A stretch of DNA of 64,000 bases from Gammaproteobacteria bacterium (lineage in GTDB: Bacteria; Pseudomonadota; Gammaproteobacteria; Chromatiales; Chromatiaceae). The first letter of the stretch is position 1, and each line of letters begins with the position of its first letter. Made by a program: the position numbers and the translations under genes. The stretch covers positions 62,001 to 126,000 of the forward strand of contig RZZN01000001.1 in assembly GCA_009929855.1 (NCBI GenBank). The letters are read 5' to 3'. Positions 24,272 through 34,448 of this stretch are shown piece by piece. The notes beneath the pieces are model-generated. The model had not been told where the DNA came from. It worked only from the letters and a program-made list of their open reading frames with translations, and did no database searches.

Positions 24272-26203
24272 TCAGGCAGTGGAGGCCTGCCGCGGGGTCC
24301 GCGACGTCTCCTTGGCGCCATCGGACAAGGCGAGCATGCGTATGAAGTCTTCCACCGGTACCGGGCGGCTGAACAGAAAGCCTTGATACTCAGTGCACCC
24401 ATTGCGTGCCAGGAAGTCACGCTGCGCCTCGGTCTCCACCCCCTCGGCGATGACCGCCAGACCCAGACTATGGCCGAGTGCGATCACGGTGCGCACGATC
24501 GAGGCATCGTTGGCATCGGTGGTGATGTCTCGAATGAACGAGCGGTCGATCTTCAACTGGTCGATCGGCATCTTCTTCAGATAGGACAAGGACGAGAAAC
24601 CGGTTCCGAAATCATCCAACGCGAACGAGATCCCTCGTGATTTCAAGACGGTCATCTTAGCGACGACATCATCTGTATCGGTGGCCAGGATGCTCTCGGT
24701 CAGCTCGAGCTTCAACCGTCCTGGGTTGGCGCCAGTGGCGCGCAGGATCGACGTCACCTGATCCACGAAATCAGGCTGCTTGAACTCCTGGGCGCTGACA
24801 TTGACAGCCAAGAGCAGTCGACACAGACGTGGATCGCTCTCCCATGCCTTGATCTGCCTACAAACCGTCCTCAAGACCCATTGACCGATGGGTTGGATGA
24901 GCGCGGTCTCCTCGGCCAGGGGGATGAAGGTGGCGGGTGACACCATGCCCAAATGCGGATGTTGCCAACGCACCAGCACCTCAGCACCCATGACCACACC
25001 CCGGTGATCGACCTGTCCTTGGTACATCAACGCCAGCTCGTCTGGGATGCCATGGCGCAGCTGACTTTCGAGCGTGAAGCGCTGCTCGACCTGGATGCGC
25101 ATGCGATCACCGAAAAACTCGACCTGGTTGTATCCGGCCCGCTTGGCGGCGGCCAGTGCCAGGCTGGCATGCTTGAGCACATTGGCCGGCGCCTGCTCAT
25201 CACCTCCACACAATGAAATCCCAATCGATGCCTTGCACAGATATTGCTCATCACCGAGATCGAAGGGGCGCTGGATGGTGGAGAGCACATGATCGGCGCA
25301 GGCCATGGCCGACGCGATCGCCTGATCCCTGGTCGCACCGATGTCGGTGAGCAGGAGCGCGAATTCATCGGCACCCAAGCGCGCTAGACTGTCGCCGGGT
25401 CGGATCAAGCTCGCCAGGCGCTCGGCGATCCCGAGCAGCAGTCGATCGCCGCTGTCATATCCCTTGCTGTCATTGAGCAAGCGGAAGTCGTCCAGATTGA
25501 CGACCAGGATGGCGGCATGACAGCCTCCCTGGGCACAGGCCGCGAGTGCCGCGCTCAGTCGCTCGAGCAGTAGACGACGATTGGCCAGACCGGTGAGTCG
25601 GTCATAGAACTGCAAGTGATGCACGGTCTCGGTCTTGCGCTGGTTGTCGGCCTCCAGACGGGCGTTGAGCGTGGCGAGTTGATCCTGGGCGGCGGTCAAC
25701 AGCCGATTCTGCTCCAATGCATTGTCATAGATGGACAAGAGCAGGTCGAGCATCTGCTGCGGACCGGTGACCACCTCGACCCTTCCGCCATGCGCGGTGG
25801 CCCGCAAGCGGATCTTGGACTCGCGGGCGACCCCGCTTGGACGCGCCAGCGCCATGGCGACCCGCTCCAGCAACAGGGCGGTGTCATAGGGTTTGGCGAC
25901 ATAGTTGTCGGCTCCCGCGTTCAGCCCCTCGATCACATCCTCCACCCCGCTCATGGCCGTGAGCAAGATCACCGGGACCGAGTCCAGATCAGGGTCAGCG
26001 CGAATGCCGCGACACAGATCGAAGCCGTTCATGACCGGCATGGTGACATCGCTGATGATGAGATCGGGCCGGCTGGCGCGCGCCAGCTCGAGACCCTCGG
26101 CGCCGTCTCGACCGATGTTGATCTGGTGACCCTCCTCGACCAGCACCCGCCTGAGCATTTCGGCCTGTATACGGCTGTCTTCGACGATCAGAATGCGCGC
26201 CAT
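24272..26203 (-). CDS. Response regulator with GGDEF and EAL domains
   Basis: A 643-residue cytoplasmic c-di-GMP protein. Residues 1-120 form a receiver with D52 (DLIISDVTMPVMNG). A coiled linker leads to a GGDEF domain (about 205-370) with altered motif GADEF but an intact RxxD inhibitory site (RPGD). The EAL domain (about 385-630) reads EVLVRW instead of EALVRW, yet keeps NVS, ELTES, DDFGTG, LKIDRSF and AEGVE, all catalytic positions. It should act mainly as a phosphodiesterase, with the GGDEF half as a regulator. It is the last gene of the signalling operon, 83 bases after the previous stop. Confidence 0.93.
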   Translation of the reverse strand: MARILIVEDSRIQAEMLRRVLVEEGHQINIGRDGAEGLELARASRPDLIISDVTMPVMNGFDLCRGIRADPDLDSVPVILLTAMSGVEDVIEGLNAGADNYVAKPYDTALLLERVAMALARPSGVARESKIRLRATAHGGRVEVVTGPQQMLDLLLSIYDNALEQNRLLTAAQDQLATLNARLEADNQRKTETVHHLQFYDRLTGLANRRLLLERLSAALAACAQGGCHAAILVVNLDDFRLLNDSKGYDSGDRLLLGIAERLASLIRPGDSLARLGADEFALLLTDIGATRDQAIASAMACADHVLSTIQRPFDLGDEQYLCKASIGISLCGGDEQAPANVLKHASLALAAAKRAGYNQVEFFGDRMRIQVEQRFTLESQLRHGIPDELALMYQGQVDHRGVVMGAEVLVRWQHPHLGMVSPATFIPLAEETALIQPIGQWVLRTVCRQIKAWESDPRLCRLLLAVNVSAQEFKQPDFVDQVTSILRATGANPGRLKLELTESILATDTDDVVAKMTVLKSRGISFALDDFGTGFSSLSYLKKMPIDQLKIDRSFIRDITTDANDASIVRTVIALGHSLGLAVIAEGVETEAQRDFLARNGCTEYQGFLFSRPVPVEDFIRMLALSDGAKETSRTPRQASTA

Positions 26204-26286
26204 GGACCTGGTATCTTCGTCTGTCCGTTGTCAACGAGCCCGAGGCCGCGGGCGATGGGGTGGTTTCGCTCGCGGCTTGGGATGGA

Positions 26287-27741
26287 TCAGTGAGTGGAGC
26301 TCGTCTCCTCGGCCGTGCGAATGATGCGCGCGGCCAGCTCAAAATCGAACGCATCGAGTGCCGCGCGAAAGTCAGCCACCTGCTCGCGTAGGATGCCATC
26401 GTAGAGTGTCGGAGACTCGGCATACAGGGCCCGTGCCTGGAGATCACCCACCGCGAGGAGCTCCAGCATGAGGCTGACTGAGGCCGCGATCCGCGACCGA
26501 GCGGCGCAATCGAGCGGCGGATCCTCGTCGTCACACGGCTGGGCGATGGGGAGACGGAGACTGAAGTGGAAGCAGCTCCCGCGCCCCGGTGTGCTCTCGG
26601 CCCTCAGCGCACCCGCCATCAAGGCGATCAGACGCCAGCACAGCGCCAGTCCTAGACCGCTGCCACCATATTTGCGCGTGCTGGAGCCGTCGCCCTGCTC
26701 AAAGGGGCGGAACACCCCATTCAAGACCTCGGGGGCGATCCCGATGCCTTGATCGGCGACGGCGAAACGCACGGTCACGGCCTCCGCGTGTGTCGTCTCG
26801 CGCTCCACCCGCAGGTGGATGCTGCCACGATCGGAGAACTTGATCGCATTGTCGAGCAGATTGGACAGGATCTGATCGAGCCGCAACGCGTCGCCGCGCA
26901 GACGTGGCGGCACCTTGGGGTCGAGCTCCAGGATGAGTGTCAGACCCTTCGTCTCGGCCAGATCATGATAGCGCTCCATGAGACGCGCGCAGAGATTGCC
27001 CAGATCCAGATCGACGACCTGGAGCCTGAGACGATCGGTCTCGATCTTGGCGAGATCAAGGAGATCGTTGATCAGCTGCAAGAGCTGTCGCGAGGCCACC
27101 TCGATCTGTGACACCCGCGCGAGCGCGTCCGTGTCGCGCAGCTCGCGTTTCAGAAACCAGGACTGGCCAATGATCTGATTCATCGGGGTCCGCAGCTCAT
27201 GGCCCATGTTGGCCAGAAAGACGCTCTTGGCCCGGCTGGCCGCTTCAGCGGCGTCCCGGGCCTCCGCGAGCTCAGTGGTGCGCAACTGGATCTGCTCCTC
27301 GAGATGGTTGCGATGATCCGCGAGCTCGGCGTTGAGTGCCTGCAATGCACAGGCCCGCCGCCGCAGCTCCAGATGGAATGCGACACGGGCGCGCAGCACG
27401 GTTTGATTGACGGGTTTGTGGATGAAATCGACACCACCCTCCGCGAGTGCCCGTCGCTCGCTCTCGGCGTCGGTCCGCGCGGTCACGAAGATCACTGGAA
27501 TCTCGCGCGTGTCCTCGTTCTCCTGCAGGGTCGCGCAGAGCGCATAGCCATCCATCTCAGGCATCATGACGTCGAGCAAGATCAGATCGGGCAGCCGCCC
27601 CTTGGCGAGCAGAGCGAGCGCTTGGCGGCCCGAGGTCGCAAAGCTCATCTCGTAATCCTCCTCGAGCATGCCGAGCAGGATCTCGATATTGATCGGCGTA
27701 TCGTCGACGACCAGGATACGGGCTGGATCGGAGATGGTCAT
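26287..27741 (-). CDS. Hybrid histidine kinase with N-terminal receiver
   Basis: A 484-residue soluble protein. The receiver (5-125) has D57 (DLILLDVMMPEMDG). A coiled coil (about 130-170) follows, then HisKA with H181 (FLANMGHELRTPMN) and an HATPase domain (about 285-405) with N-box DNAIKF, DQGIGI and GSGLGL. The C-terminal 80 residues are helical and resemble the tail of the next kinase upstream. No membrane segment is present, so the signal arrives via the receiver. ATG 27741 overlaps the preceding stop (ATGA) with GGAG 7 bases upstream; ATG 27753 is possible. Confidence 0.92.
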   Translation of the reverse strand: MTISDPARILVVDDTPINIEILLGMLEEDYEMSFATSGRQALALLAKGRLPDLILLDVMMPEMDGYALCATLQENEDTREIPVIFVTARTDAESERRALAEGGVDFIHKPVNQTVLRARVAFHLELRRRACALQALNAELADHRNHLEEQIQLRTTELAEARDAAEAASRAKSVFLANMGHELRTPMNQIIGQSWFLKRELRDTDALARVSQIEVASRQLLQLINDLLDLAKIETDRLRLQVVDLDLGNLCARLMERYHDLAETKGLTLILELDPKVPPRLRGDALRLDQILSNLLDNAIKFSDRGSIHLRVERETTHAEAVTVRFAVADQGIGIAPEVLNGVFRPFEQGDGSSTRKYGGSGLGLALCWRLIALMAGALRAESTPGRGSCFHFSLRLPIAQPCDDEDPPLDCAARSRIAASVSLMLELLAVGDLQARALYAESPTLYDGILREQVADFRAALDAFDFELAARIIRTAEETSSTH

Positions 27742-29801
27742 GCCAGACTCCATCCCTGTTGCTCGGCCAGACGCCGCAGGTGCTTGGCGGCGGTCGCATA
27801 ATCGAGCCGATTGATCGCGGCGGAGATGCGCGTGTAGTCATCACGCAAGTCGCTGTCAGCGAACAGTGGCTCGATCTCGGCATTGAGTCGGCGCGCCTTG
27901 GCAAGACCATGCTCCAACAGGCGTAGGAGCTGGATCAACCGCGGCAGGAGTAAGACTGGATCGAGCGTCGCCGCGCGCTCATCGGCCGCGGCCGTGGTCG
28001 CGTCGCCAGACCGGGCGGACCTGTCCGCGCGAGACTCGCCCCCTGCCCCATCCCCCTGCGCGACGGCAACGATCGGCCCTTCGTGCACACCCAACCGGAT
28101 GGTGAACCAGAAGGTACTTCCCTGGCCCGGGGCGCTCATCAGACCGATCCGTCCACCCATCAGCTCGATCAGTCGCTTGCTGATGGCGAGACCCAACCCG
28201 GTACCGCCGTAGCGTCGGGTCATTGACATGTCCACTTGATGAAAGGGCGTGAACAACTGACTTTGCTGCTCGGGGGAGAGACCGATCCCGGTGTCGCTCA
28301 CCGACACGCGCAGGAGTCGGGTGCGCGCACTCGTCTCAGGGTTGAGAGGCAGCCTGCCCTCGGGCTCGGCCAGATCGAGCTTGACCAGGATCGCGCCGGT
28401 GGTGGTGAACTTCACGGCATTGCCAACCAGATTGTCCAGAATCTGCTGCAGCCGGAATGGGTCACCGACCAGGATCGGCGGGACCGCCGCGTCCACCCTG
28501 AACGCCAAGTCGAGCTGCTTGTCCTGAGCGCTCGACTCGAAGCGCAGCCGACAGGCCGTGATCAAATCCTCGATGCGCAACGGGATCGGCTCGATGCGCA
28601 GGACACCGGCCTCGATCTTGGAATAATCCAAGAGATCGCTCAACAACTCCAGCAAGGACATGGACGAGCTCTGGATCTGATTCAAATAGCCTTTCTGGCG
28701 CGCCGTCAGCTCATCGTCGAGGAGCAGCTGTGAGAGTCCGATCACCGCGTTCATCGGGGTACGGATCTCGTGACTCATGTTGGCCAGAAAGGCGCTCTTG
28801 GCCACATTGGCCGACTCGGCGGCCTGTTTCGCCTCCAATAGCTTGTGCGAGACCCGGCGCAGCTCGTTCTCGACCTCGACCCGATCGGTGATGTCCAGAC
28901 ACTGGTCGATATAGCCGATGCAGCGTCCGTCACTCGCATGACGGGGGGTCGCCGAGGCCCGCACCCAGCGGTAATCACCATCATGCTGGCGTAATCGATA
29001 GTCCAGACTGAAGGGCTCGCGCCGCGTGACATGTTGCGCGTAGACGGCGATGCAGCGTGCGCGGTCATCCGGATGAATGCTTTCGACCCAGTCTTGGTCG
29101 GTGCGCTCTTCCGGTGCCCAGCCGGTCAGATCACGCCAGGCCTGATTGGAATAGATGCAGCGGCGATCCAGATCCGAGATCAGGATGAGTGCGCTGCTGC
29201 TGTCGGCCAGGCTGCGCCAGGCATGCTCGCTCTCGCGCAGCGCCAGGTCGGCGCTGCGGTCGACCAGAACCAACAATGAGCGCTCTTCATGCACCGCCTC
29301 GGCGCGCAGGTGCATGACATGGACATCGCATGGCAGGCTCTGATCGGAGTCGAGCTTCAGACCGAGAAAATCCAGACTGCTGAGATCCGCGCCCGCGATG
29401 CCGCGCAACACCGGATAGAGCCGCGCACGACTCTCGAAGTCGAAGAGCTGGAAGATCGATCCATGTTGCAGCGCGGTGTTGCGACTCAGACCGAGGACCT
29501 CGATGGCCTGCCGATTGGGCTCGAGGATGAAGCCACGTCCATCCAGGAGCAGGGCTGGCACCGGCAGATGATCAAAGAGCAGACGATAACGCTCGAGGGC
29601 CACCGCGATCCTGTCTTGGGCCTGTGCCAGCTCCTCGTTCTGGATCTCCAGCTCGGCCTGATAGATCCGCAGCTCCTCGATCAGATGGAAGAGGTCGAAC
29701 CCGTGGGTGTCCACCCCATCGACCAGACTGATCCGGCTCTCGGCAATGGCCTGCTCGGCACGCTCACGCAGCTCTGTGAGATTGACCTTGGGGTGTTTCA
29801 T
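27738..29801 (-). CDS. Soluble PAS-PAS histidine kinase
   Basis: A 687-residue cytoplasmic kinase. A coiled N-terminus (LRIYQAELEIQNEELAQAQDR) is followed by two PAS domains (about 70-185 and 190-310, the second with a PAC segment ending in CLDITDRVE). HisKA has H344 (FLANMSHEIRTPMN) and the HATPase has DNLVGNAVKF, DTGIGL and GTGLGLAISK. The roughly 90-residue C-terminal tail is helical, preceded by an Ala/Arg/Asp-rich linker, and resembles a pseudo-HPt. It has no receiver; the next gene supplies one. It overlaps both neighbours by 4 bases. Confidence 0.93.
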   Translation of the reverse strand: MKHPKVNLTELRERAEQAIAESRISLVDGVDTHGFDLFHLIEELRIYQAELEIQNEELAQAQDRIAVALERYRLLFDHLPVPALLLDGRGFILEPNRQAIEVLGLSRNTALQHGSIFQLFDFESRARLYPVLRGIAGADLSSLDFLGLKLDSDQSLPCDVHVMHLRAEAVHEERSLLVLVDRSADLALRESEHAWRSLADSSSALILISDLDRRCIYSNQAWRDLTGWAPEERTDQDWVESIHPDDRARCIAVYAQHVTRREPFSLDYRLRQHDGDYRWVRASATPRHASDGRCIGYIDQCLDITDRVEVENELRRVSHKLLEAKQAAESANVAKSAFLANMSHEIRTPMNAVIGLSQLLLDDELTARQKGYLNQIQSSSMSLLELLSDLLDYSKIEAGVLRIEPIPLRIEDLITACRLRFESSAQDKQLDLAFRVDAAVPPILVGDPFRLQQILDNLVGNAVKFTTTGAILVKLDLAEPEGRLPLNPETSARTRLLRVSVSDTGIGLSPEQQSQLFTPFHQVDMSMTRRYGGTGLGLAISKRLIELMGGRIGLMSAPGQGSTFWFTIRLGVHEGPIVAVAQGDGAGGESRADRSARSGDATTAAADERAATLDPVLLLPRLIQLLRLLEHGLAKARRLNAEIEPLFADSDLRDDYTRISAAINRLDYATAAKHLRRLAEQQGWSLA

Positions 29802-32743
29802 GGAACAAGGACGCGCTGCCAGGTACTGATATTGATATGGCTGACCACCGCACCGAGGTCCTGATTCATCACTGGCGCGACATTCATCACGAACCAGCGC
29901 TCCTCGCTCGGTGAGTGGCAGGGATATTCCATGGAGAAGATCGGCATGCTGCCTTCGAGCACGGCGCGCAGACCACGATAGGCGGCCGTGGCATCCGGAT
30001 CGCTCTGCTCCAGCCCGGCTCGACAGACCTCCAGATAATTCGCCCCGGGACCGCTGCGGGTGAGCTGCTGGTCACCGTTGGCCTGCGCGAAACGCCGCCA
30101 GGCGGCGTTGACCATGACGATGCCTCCGCCATGATCGAGCACCGCGATATGCTCGGGCAGGGCATCGAGGATGGACTGCAGACGCCGCGCATCATGAAAG
30201 GCGGTCACATCCACGAAGGTCGCCACCACGCCATGGATCGTGGTCGATGGCACCAGATAGGGCAAGACTCTGATCAGATAGGTCTTCTTGTCATCGAGCG
30301 TGGCAACCTCGGTCTCGACCGGGCGCTGGGTGCGCAGGGTCTGCTGCAGATCCTGCATCAGATCGGGATAGCGCAGATTGTGCGAGATGTCATCGAGCGG
30401 TCGGCCAACGTCTGAATCGCGCAGCTTGAAGATCTGGGTGGCGTCTGGACTGAAGCGAGTGATGGACAGATCGGCGTCGAGAAAGATGGTCGCCACGCCG
30501 GCAGCCTTGGCCATGCTGTCGAGATCGGCATTGACACGACTGAGGACCAGCATCTTTTCCTGAAACTCGGCGTTGACCGTGCTCATCTCCTCGTTGACCG
30601 ATTGCAACTCCTCGTTGGAGCTCTGCAGCTCCTCATTGGAGGCCATCAGCTCCTCGTTGGTCGCTTGCAGCTCCTCGTTGGAGGTCTCCAGCTCCTCGAT
30701 GGTCGCTTGCAGACTCTCGCGGGTCGCCCCGAGCTCGCGCTCGAGGATCGAGACCCGGGCCATGGTCTCGGCACCCACGTCCAAGGGTGCGATCGCCGAC
30801 AGATCGCCATGGACCTGAGAGGTCTCGAAACACAGCAGGGTGAGCCGCTCATCGCTCTCGGTTTGCACCGGATGAGCGGAGAGACGAATGGTGCGACGCT
30901 CGCCGCTCTGCAAGGTCACGTCGATGAGATCGGACATGATCGATGTCCGGTCCCGAGCGGCCTTGTAGAGCAGCGCCGCCGCCACCGGGGTCAGACTCTC
31001 GGGCAGCAGACGATTGATCTCGAGGCTCGCCGCACCCTCGCGCGGATAGAGATAGGCATTGACATCGCCGAACAGATGGATCGCCTCGTGCTCATGATTG
31101 ACCACGATCGAGGGCGGGGCATATTGCGCGAGCAGGGTCGTCATGCCCGCGTGCGCGACCGTACTGTCGCTCGAGCGCCGGCGCGTCTTGGCCAGCTGCG
31201 GCGTCTTGCTGGTCACCGGGACTGGGTAGCTGCCACTGAGCTTGCGCTCGACGAATGGCAATGACATGGGACCGACACGCCGAAACAGCTTGTGCTTGGC
31301 GCTGATCGTCAGCAGACCCTCGGTCACCGCCGAGAGCGACTCGCTGGAGCCCAGCAACAGGACCCCGCCATCGCGGATCGCGTATTGCAGCGAGCGCAAC
31401 GCATGCTCCTGGGCCGGCGAGTTGAAATAGATCAGCGTATTGCGACACACCACCAGATCCATCTTGGTGAAGGGTGGATCGGCCAAGAGGTTGTGGCGGG
31501 CAAAGACGATGCACTGGCGCAGCTCGTTCTTGATGACGAAGCGGTCATCCTTCTTCACGAAGAAGCGCTCCAGACGCTCGGGCGAGAGCTCGGCGGCGGC
31601 CGATTCGGGATATTGACCGACACCCGCGGTCTCGATGCATTGCTGATCGACATCGGTGGCGAAGATCTTCAAGTTGGGCCAGCGCCGTGCGCGCTCGAAC
31701 GCCTCGATGAAGAGCATGCCGACACTGTAGGCCTCCTCGCCGGTGGCCACCCCGGCGATCCAGACCCGAATCGTCTCCCCCAGCGGCTTCTCCGCGACCA
31801 TCGGTCCGACCACTTGCTCGCCCAGCACCGCGAAGGTCTCAGGGTCGCGAAAGAAGCTCGTCACCGAGATCAACATCTCGCGCCTCAGGGTGATGATCTC
31901 GTTGCGGTCATGCTCGAGCAGATCGTAATACTGATAGAGCTCGGGGGTATGACGGACCTGCATGCGCCGGTCGATGCGGCGCATGACGGTGGTCGGCTTG
32001 TAATCGGAGAAGTCGATCCCGCCGACCTGATGGAGTAGGCGCAGCAGGGCCGCCATCACCTCCTCGGTCGTCATGGTGGCATGCGGGACCAGCCTCGGCC
32101 TGGTGACCTCGAGCTCCTTGTAGGGCAGATTGTGGATATGGGCGGAAAGTCGTGCCGGGATCTCCTCGGCCGGCAGGATGGCATCCACCAAGCCGGTTGC
32201 GATCACGCTGCGCGGCATGCCATCGAATTTCGCCGATTCGGGCTCCTGAGCCATGAGGAATCCGCCGGCCGCGTTGATGGCCACCGCCCCCCGGGTGCCA
32301 TCGGTGCCGGTTCCGGAGAGAATGATACCGACGGCGTGGCGGTCATAGACGTCCGCCAACGAGGAGAAAAAGATATCGATCGGCAGGGTCAGACCGCGCG
32401 GGTTCTTCGGGGTCAGGTGCAGGTGCCCCTTGGTCACGTGCATGATCGCCCCCGGCGGAATCAGATAGACCTGATTGGCGTCGATCTGCAGGTCGTCCTC
32501 GACCATGGTCACCGGCATCTCGGTATGCCGCCCCAAGAGGGTGCTCATCATGCTCTTGTGATCGGGCGAGAGATGCTGCACCACCACGAAGGCTGCCCCG
32601 AGATCGATCGGACACGACTTGAAAAATTTCTCGAGCGCGTCGAGCCCACCGGCGGAGGCGCCGATGCACACCACATAGCCATCGAACGGCTGCTGCGCGG
32701 TTTCGGGCAGGCGGCTCCCTCTCGGCTGGATGGCCTTTTTCAC
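29798..32743 (-). CDS. CheB-CheR fusion with coiled coil and PAS domains
   Basis: A 981-residue fusion. A CheB methylesterase domain (about 20-205) has S30 (GASAGG), H57 (VVQHLSPDH) and D148 ([12 protein letters not shown]) but no CheB receiver. A CheR methyltransferase domain (about 220-490) has the SAM motif [15 protein letters not shown] and [11 protein letters not shown] long coiled coil of NEEL heptads (about 675-720) follows, then two PAS-like domains (about 735-850 and 855-975). Such fusions are known, usually next to hybrid kinases, but their targets are mostly unknown. No chemoreceptor gene lies in the window. GTG 32743 overlaps the upstream stop. Confidence 0.93.
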   Translation of the reverse strand: MKKAIQPRGSRLPETAQQPFDGYVVCIGASAGGLDALEKFFKSCPIDLGAAFVVVQHLSPDHKSMMSTLLGRHTEMPVTMVEDDLQIDANQVYLIPPGAIMHVTKGHLHLTPKNPRGLTLPIDIFFSSLADVYDRHAVGIILSGTGTDGTRGAVAINAAGGFLMAQEPESAKFDGMPRSVIATGLVDAILPAEEIPARLSAHIHNLPYKELEVTRPRLVPHATMTTEEVMAALLRLLHQVGGIDFSDYKPTTVMRRIDRRMQVRHTPELYQYYDLLEHDRNEIITLRREMLISVTSFFRDPETFAVLGEQVVGPMVAEKPLGETIRVWIAGVATGEEAYSVGMLFIEAFERARRWPNLKIFATDVDQQCIETAGVGQYPESAAAELSPERLERFFVKKDDRFVIKNELRQCIVFARHNLLADPPFTKMDLVVCRNTLIYFNSPAQEHALRSLQYAIRDGGVLLLGSSESLSAVTEGLLTISAKHKLFRRVGPMSLPFVERKLSGSYPVPVTSKTPQLAKTRRRSSDSTVAHAGMTTLLAQYAPPSIVVNHEHEAIHLFGDVNAYLYPREGAASLEINRLLPESLTPVAAALLYKAARDRTSIMSDLIDVTLQSGERRTIRLSAHPVQTESDERLTLLCFETSQVHGDLSAIAPLDVGAETMARVSILERELGATRESLQATIEELETSNEELQATNEELMASNEELQSSNEELQSVNEEMSTVNAEFQEKMLVLSRVNADLDSMAKAAGVATIFLDADLSITRFSPDATQIFKLRDSDVGRPLDDISHNLRYPDLMQDLQQTLRTQRPVETEVATLDDKKTYLIRVLPYLVPSTTIHGVVATFVDVTAFHDARRLQSILDALPEHIAVLDHGGGIVMVNAAWRRFAQANGDQQLTRSGPGANYLEVCRAGLEQSDPDATAAYRGLRAVLEGSMPIFSMEYPCHSPSEERWFVMNVAPVMNQDLGAVVSHINISTWQRVLVP
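30582..30694 (-). repeat. Coding repeat: NEEL heptads of a coiled coil
   Basis: About five imperfect copies of a 21-base unit encode successive heptads such as SNEELQA and SNEELQS in the CheB-CheR fusion. The DNA repetition follows from the coiled-coil code and is not a mobile or regulatory repeat. Confidence 0.8.
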
Positions 32744-34203
32744 GTCTTGTTCTCCGCATCTCCCGGCTGAACATCCCCCCGAGGCAGCAGATACTCGAAG
32801 AATTCCCGATCCGATCTCAGCATGTGGTGAGCAACCATATCGTGTGCAAGAAACTGAAACAGCTCGCCGATAGCCAAGGACCCCGCGCGAAAGCGCGCCA
32901 CCAGGTCATGGGCGCGCTCGAGCAACGCGCGATGGATGGCGCGGTGATGGTCCGCCCCCGGGAATCCAGCGGCCGTGAAGATGGCCTCCTCGTCGTTGAA
33001 ATGACGGATCACATCGCCAATCAGGGTCTCGACCAGACGGGCAACCTCGGCGAGGGGTTGGGCCGCGAGCATGGCGCTCAGGAGCCGATTGGTGTCATCG
33101 AACAGACCGCGATGTTGAGTATCGATCACAGGATGGCCGCATGCATAGCTCTCGCGCCAGTAAAGCTGCACGAAATTCGCCGCGACATGCTCGCCCAGAC
33201 CGGCGCGGCGCGGTTTCTCCGGCGCGATCTGGACCTGGTCGCGCCCCCCGGCCTTGGCGCGATGCAGCGCGGCATCGGCGCGCTTGAGCCAATGCTCCCA
33301 GGACTCTCCGGGCATGCATTCGGCCACCCCGATGCTCACGGTCAACCGCTCCACTGGGGTGAAGTCGCTCTGGGCGATGACCTCCCGTAGACGCTCGGCC
33401 ATCATGGTCGCGGCCAGGAGGGTCGCGTTCGGGGCGAGCACGATGAATTCTCCCCCACCCCACCGGGCGAGCGAATCCAGGTTGCGGATCCGCGACATGA
33501 CCAGTGATGCCAAGCGCGCGAGCACCTGGTCGCCCACCCCGTGACCGTGGCGATCGTTGATCAGCTTGAGGCAATCGATATCGAGGATCATGAGACTCAG
33601 CGGATGATCATAGCGGCGCAGACGCTCGATCTCCCCGAGCACGACCTCCTCCAGATGGCGGCGGTTCCAAACGCCGGTCGGCTTGTCGATGCGGACCAGG
33701 CGATCGAGCTCGTGGCGGGCATGGAGCAGGGCCTGCTCGAGCAGCCCCTGCTGCCACTTGGCCGTGCGCAGCGCAAGCAGGGTGCGCAGGCGCGCGCCCC
33801 AGACCGCCGCGCGGTCACTCTTGGATAGGATCTCGGTGGCGCCGGCCTGCACGGCCCGCTCGGCATCTACTGGATCGGCGGCTTGCATGCAGTAGATGAC
33901 CGGCACCTCCAGCCAGGCCGGATCGGCCTTGAGCGTGCGACAGCAGCTCAGTGCATCTGGATCCGACAGGCCGTCATCGAGCAGGATCAAGGCGGGCGGC
34001 GTCCCGCTGCGATCCAATGCCGAGAGATCAGGCACCGCTTGGATGGCGAGCCGCGGGATCCCGACCAGCACCCTGCTCAACCACTCGCGCGCGGTCGCAT
34101 CAGCACTCATCAGCAGGATGCGTGTCTCCTGCGGCGATGAGTCCAGGCGCATCGGATCATTCGGATCATTCGGATCTAGGGCGCGGCTGGGATGCGTCTT
34201 CAC
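32740..34203 (-). CDS. Receiver-like / GGDEF / hemerythrin protein
   Basis: A 487-residue protein, first in the signalling operon. Residues about 25-145 form a receiver-like domain (LILLDDGLSDPD) with a reduced acidic pocket. The GGDEF domain (about 165-330) has motif GGGEF with an intact RxxD site (RNLD). The third position is Gly (GGA), one base from the Glu codon GAA, so cyclase activity is doubtful. A bacteriohemerythrin domain (about 345-470) has VIDTQHRGLF, HFNDEEAIF, HHRAIHRALL and HMLRSD, giving the di-iron His/Glu/Asp set expected for O2 sensing. GTG 34203 has GGGAG 6 bases before it and lies downstream of a TATAAT box. Confidence 0.9.
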   Translation of the reverse strand: MKTHPSRALDPNDPNDPMRLDSSPQETRILLMSADATAREWLSRVLVGIPRLAIQAVPDLSALDRSGTPPALILLDDGLSDPDALSCCRTLKADPAWLEVPVIYCMQAADPVDAERAVQAGATEILSKSDRAAVWGARLRTLLALRTAKWQQGLLEQALLHARHELDRLVRIDKPTGVWNRRHLEEVVLGEIERLRRYDHPLSLMILDIDCLKLINDRHGHGVGDQVLARLASLVMSRIRNLDSLARWGGGEFIVLAPNATLLAATMMAERLREVIAQSDFTPVERLTVSIGVAECMPGESWEHWLKRADAALHRAKAGGRDQVQIAPEKPRRAGLGEHVAANFVQLYWRESYACGHPVIDTQHRGLFDDTNRLLSAMLAAQPLAEVARLVETLIGDVIRHFNDEEAIFTAAGFPGADHHRAIHRALLERAHDLVARFRAGSLAIGELFQFLAHDMVAHHMLRSDREFFEYLLPRGDVQPGDAENKT

Positions 34204-34261
34204 GAGTCTCTCCCTTGCGGTCCCGCGAGTCGCGACACGCGGTTGTGTTCCAGCGCGAGTC

Positions 34262-34267
34262 ATTATA
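34262..34267 (-). promoter_or_regulatory. Candidate -10 box of the signalling operon
   Basis: A perfect TATAAT on the minus strand lies about 59 bases before the GTG start of the hemerythrin-GGDEF gene. A weak TTGCGA lies 19 bases upstream of it. An in-frame ATG overlaps this box, which supports the downstream GTG as the true start. Confidence 0.45.
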
Positions 34268-34448
34268 GAGCCTCGTCAATCCGATCTCGCAAGGCGCACG
34301 CAAGCGCAGCCGGCCAAAGCCCTCATCCATACTGTAACCATGGATTTTTTGCAACCGACTCAGCCTTCCACGCGGTCGGCAAACAGCACCGGCGCCGATG
34401 GGCGTGGGCGCTCGCCAAGCGTTCGAGCGCGGTGAGTCGGAGCGAACG

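Noticed and set aside
30582-30694. Possible CRISPR-like direct repeats
   Set aside because: The 21-base periodicity encodes coiled-coil heptads; there are no spacers and no cas genes.
34153-34177. Tandem CGGATCATT units
   Set aside because: Two and a half copies inside the coding start of the hemerythrin gene (NDPNDP); too short to be a significant repeat.
34325-34350. ATCCAT/ATGGAT hairpin followed by a T run
   Set aside because: The T run is on the plus strand, but the flanking genes are on the minus strand, so it would not terminate them.
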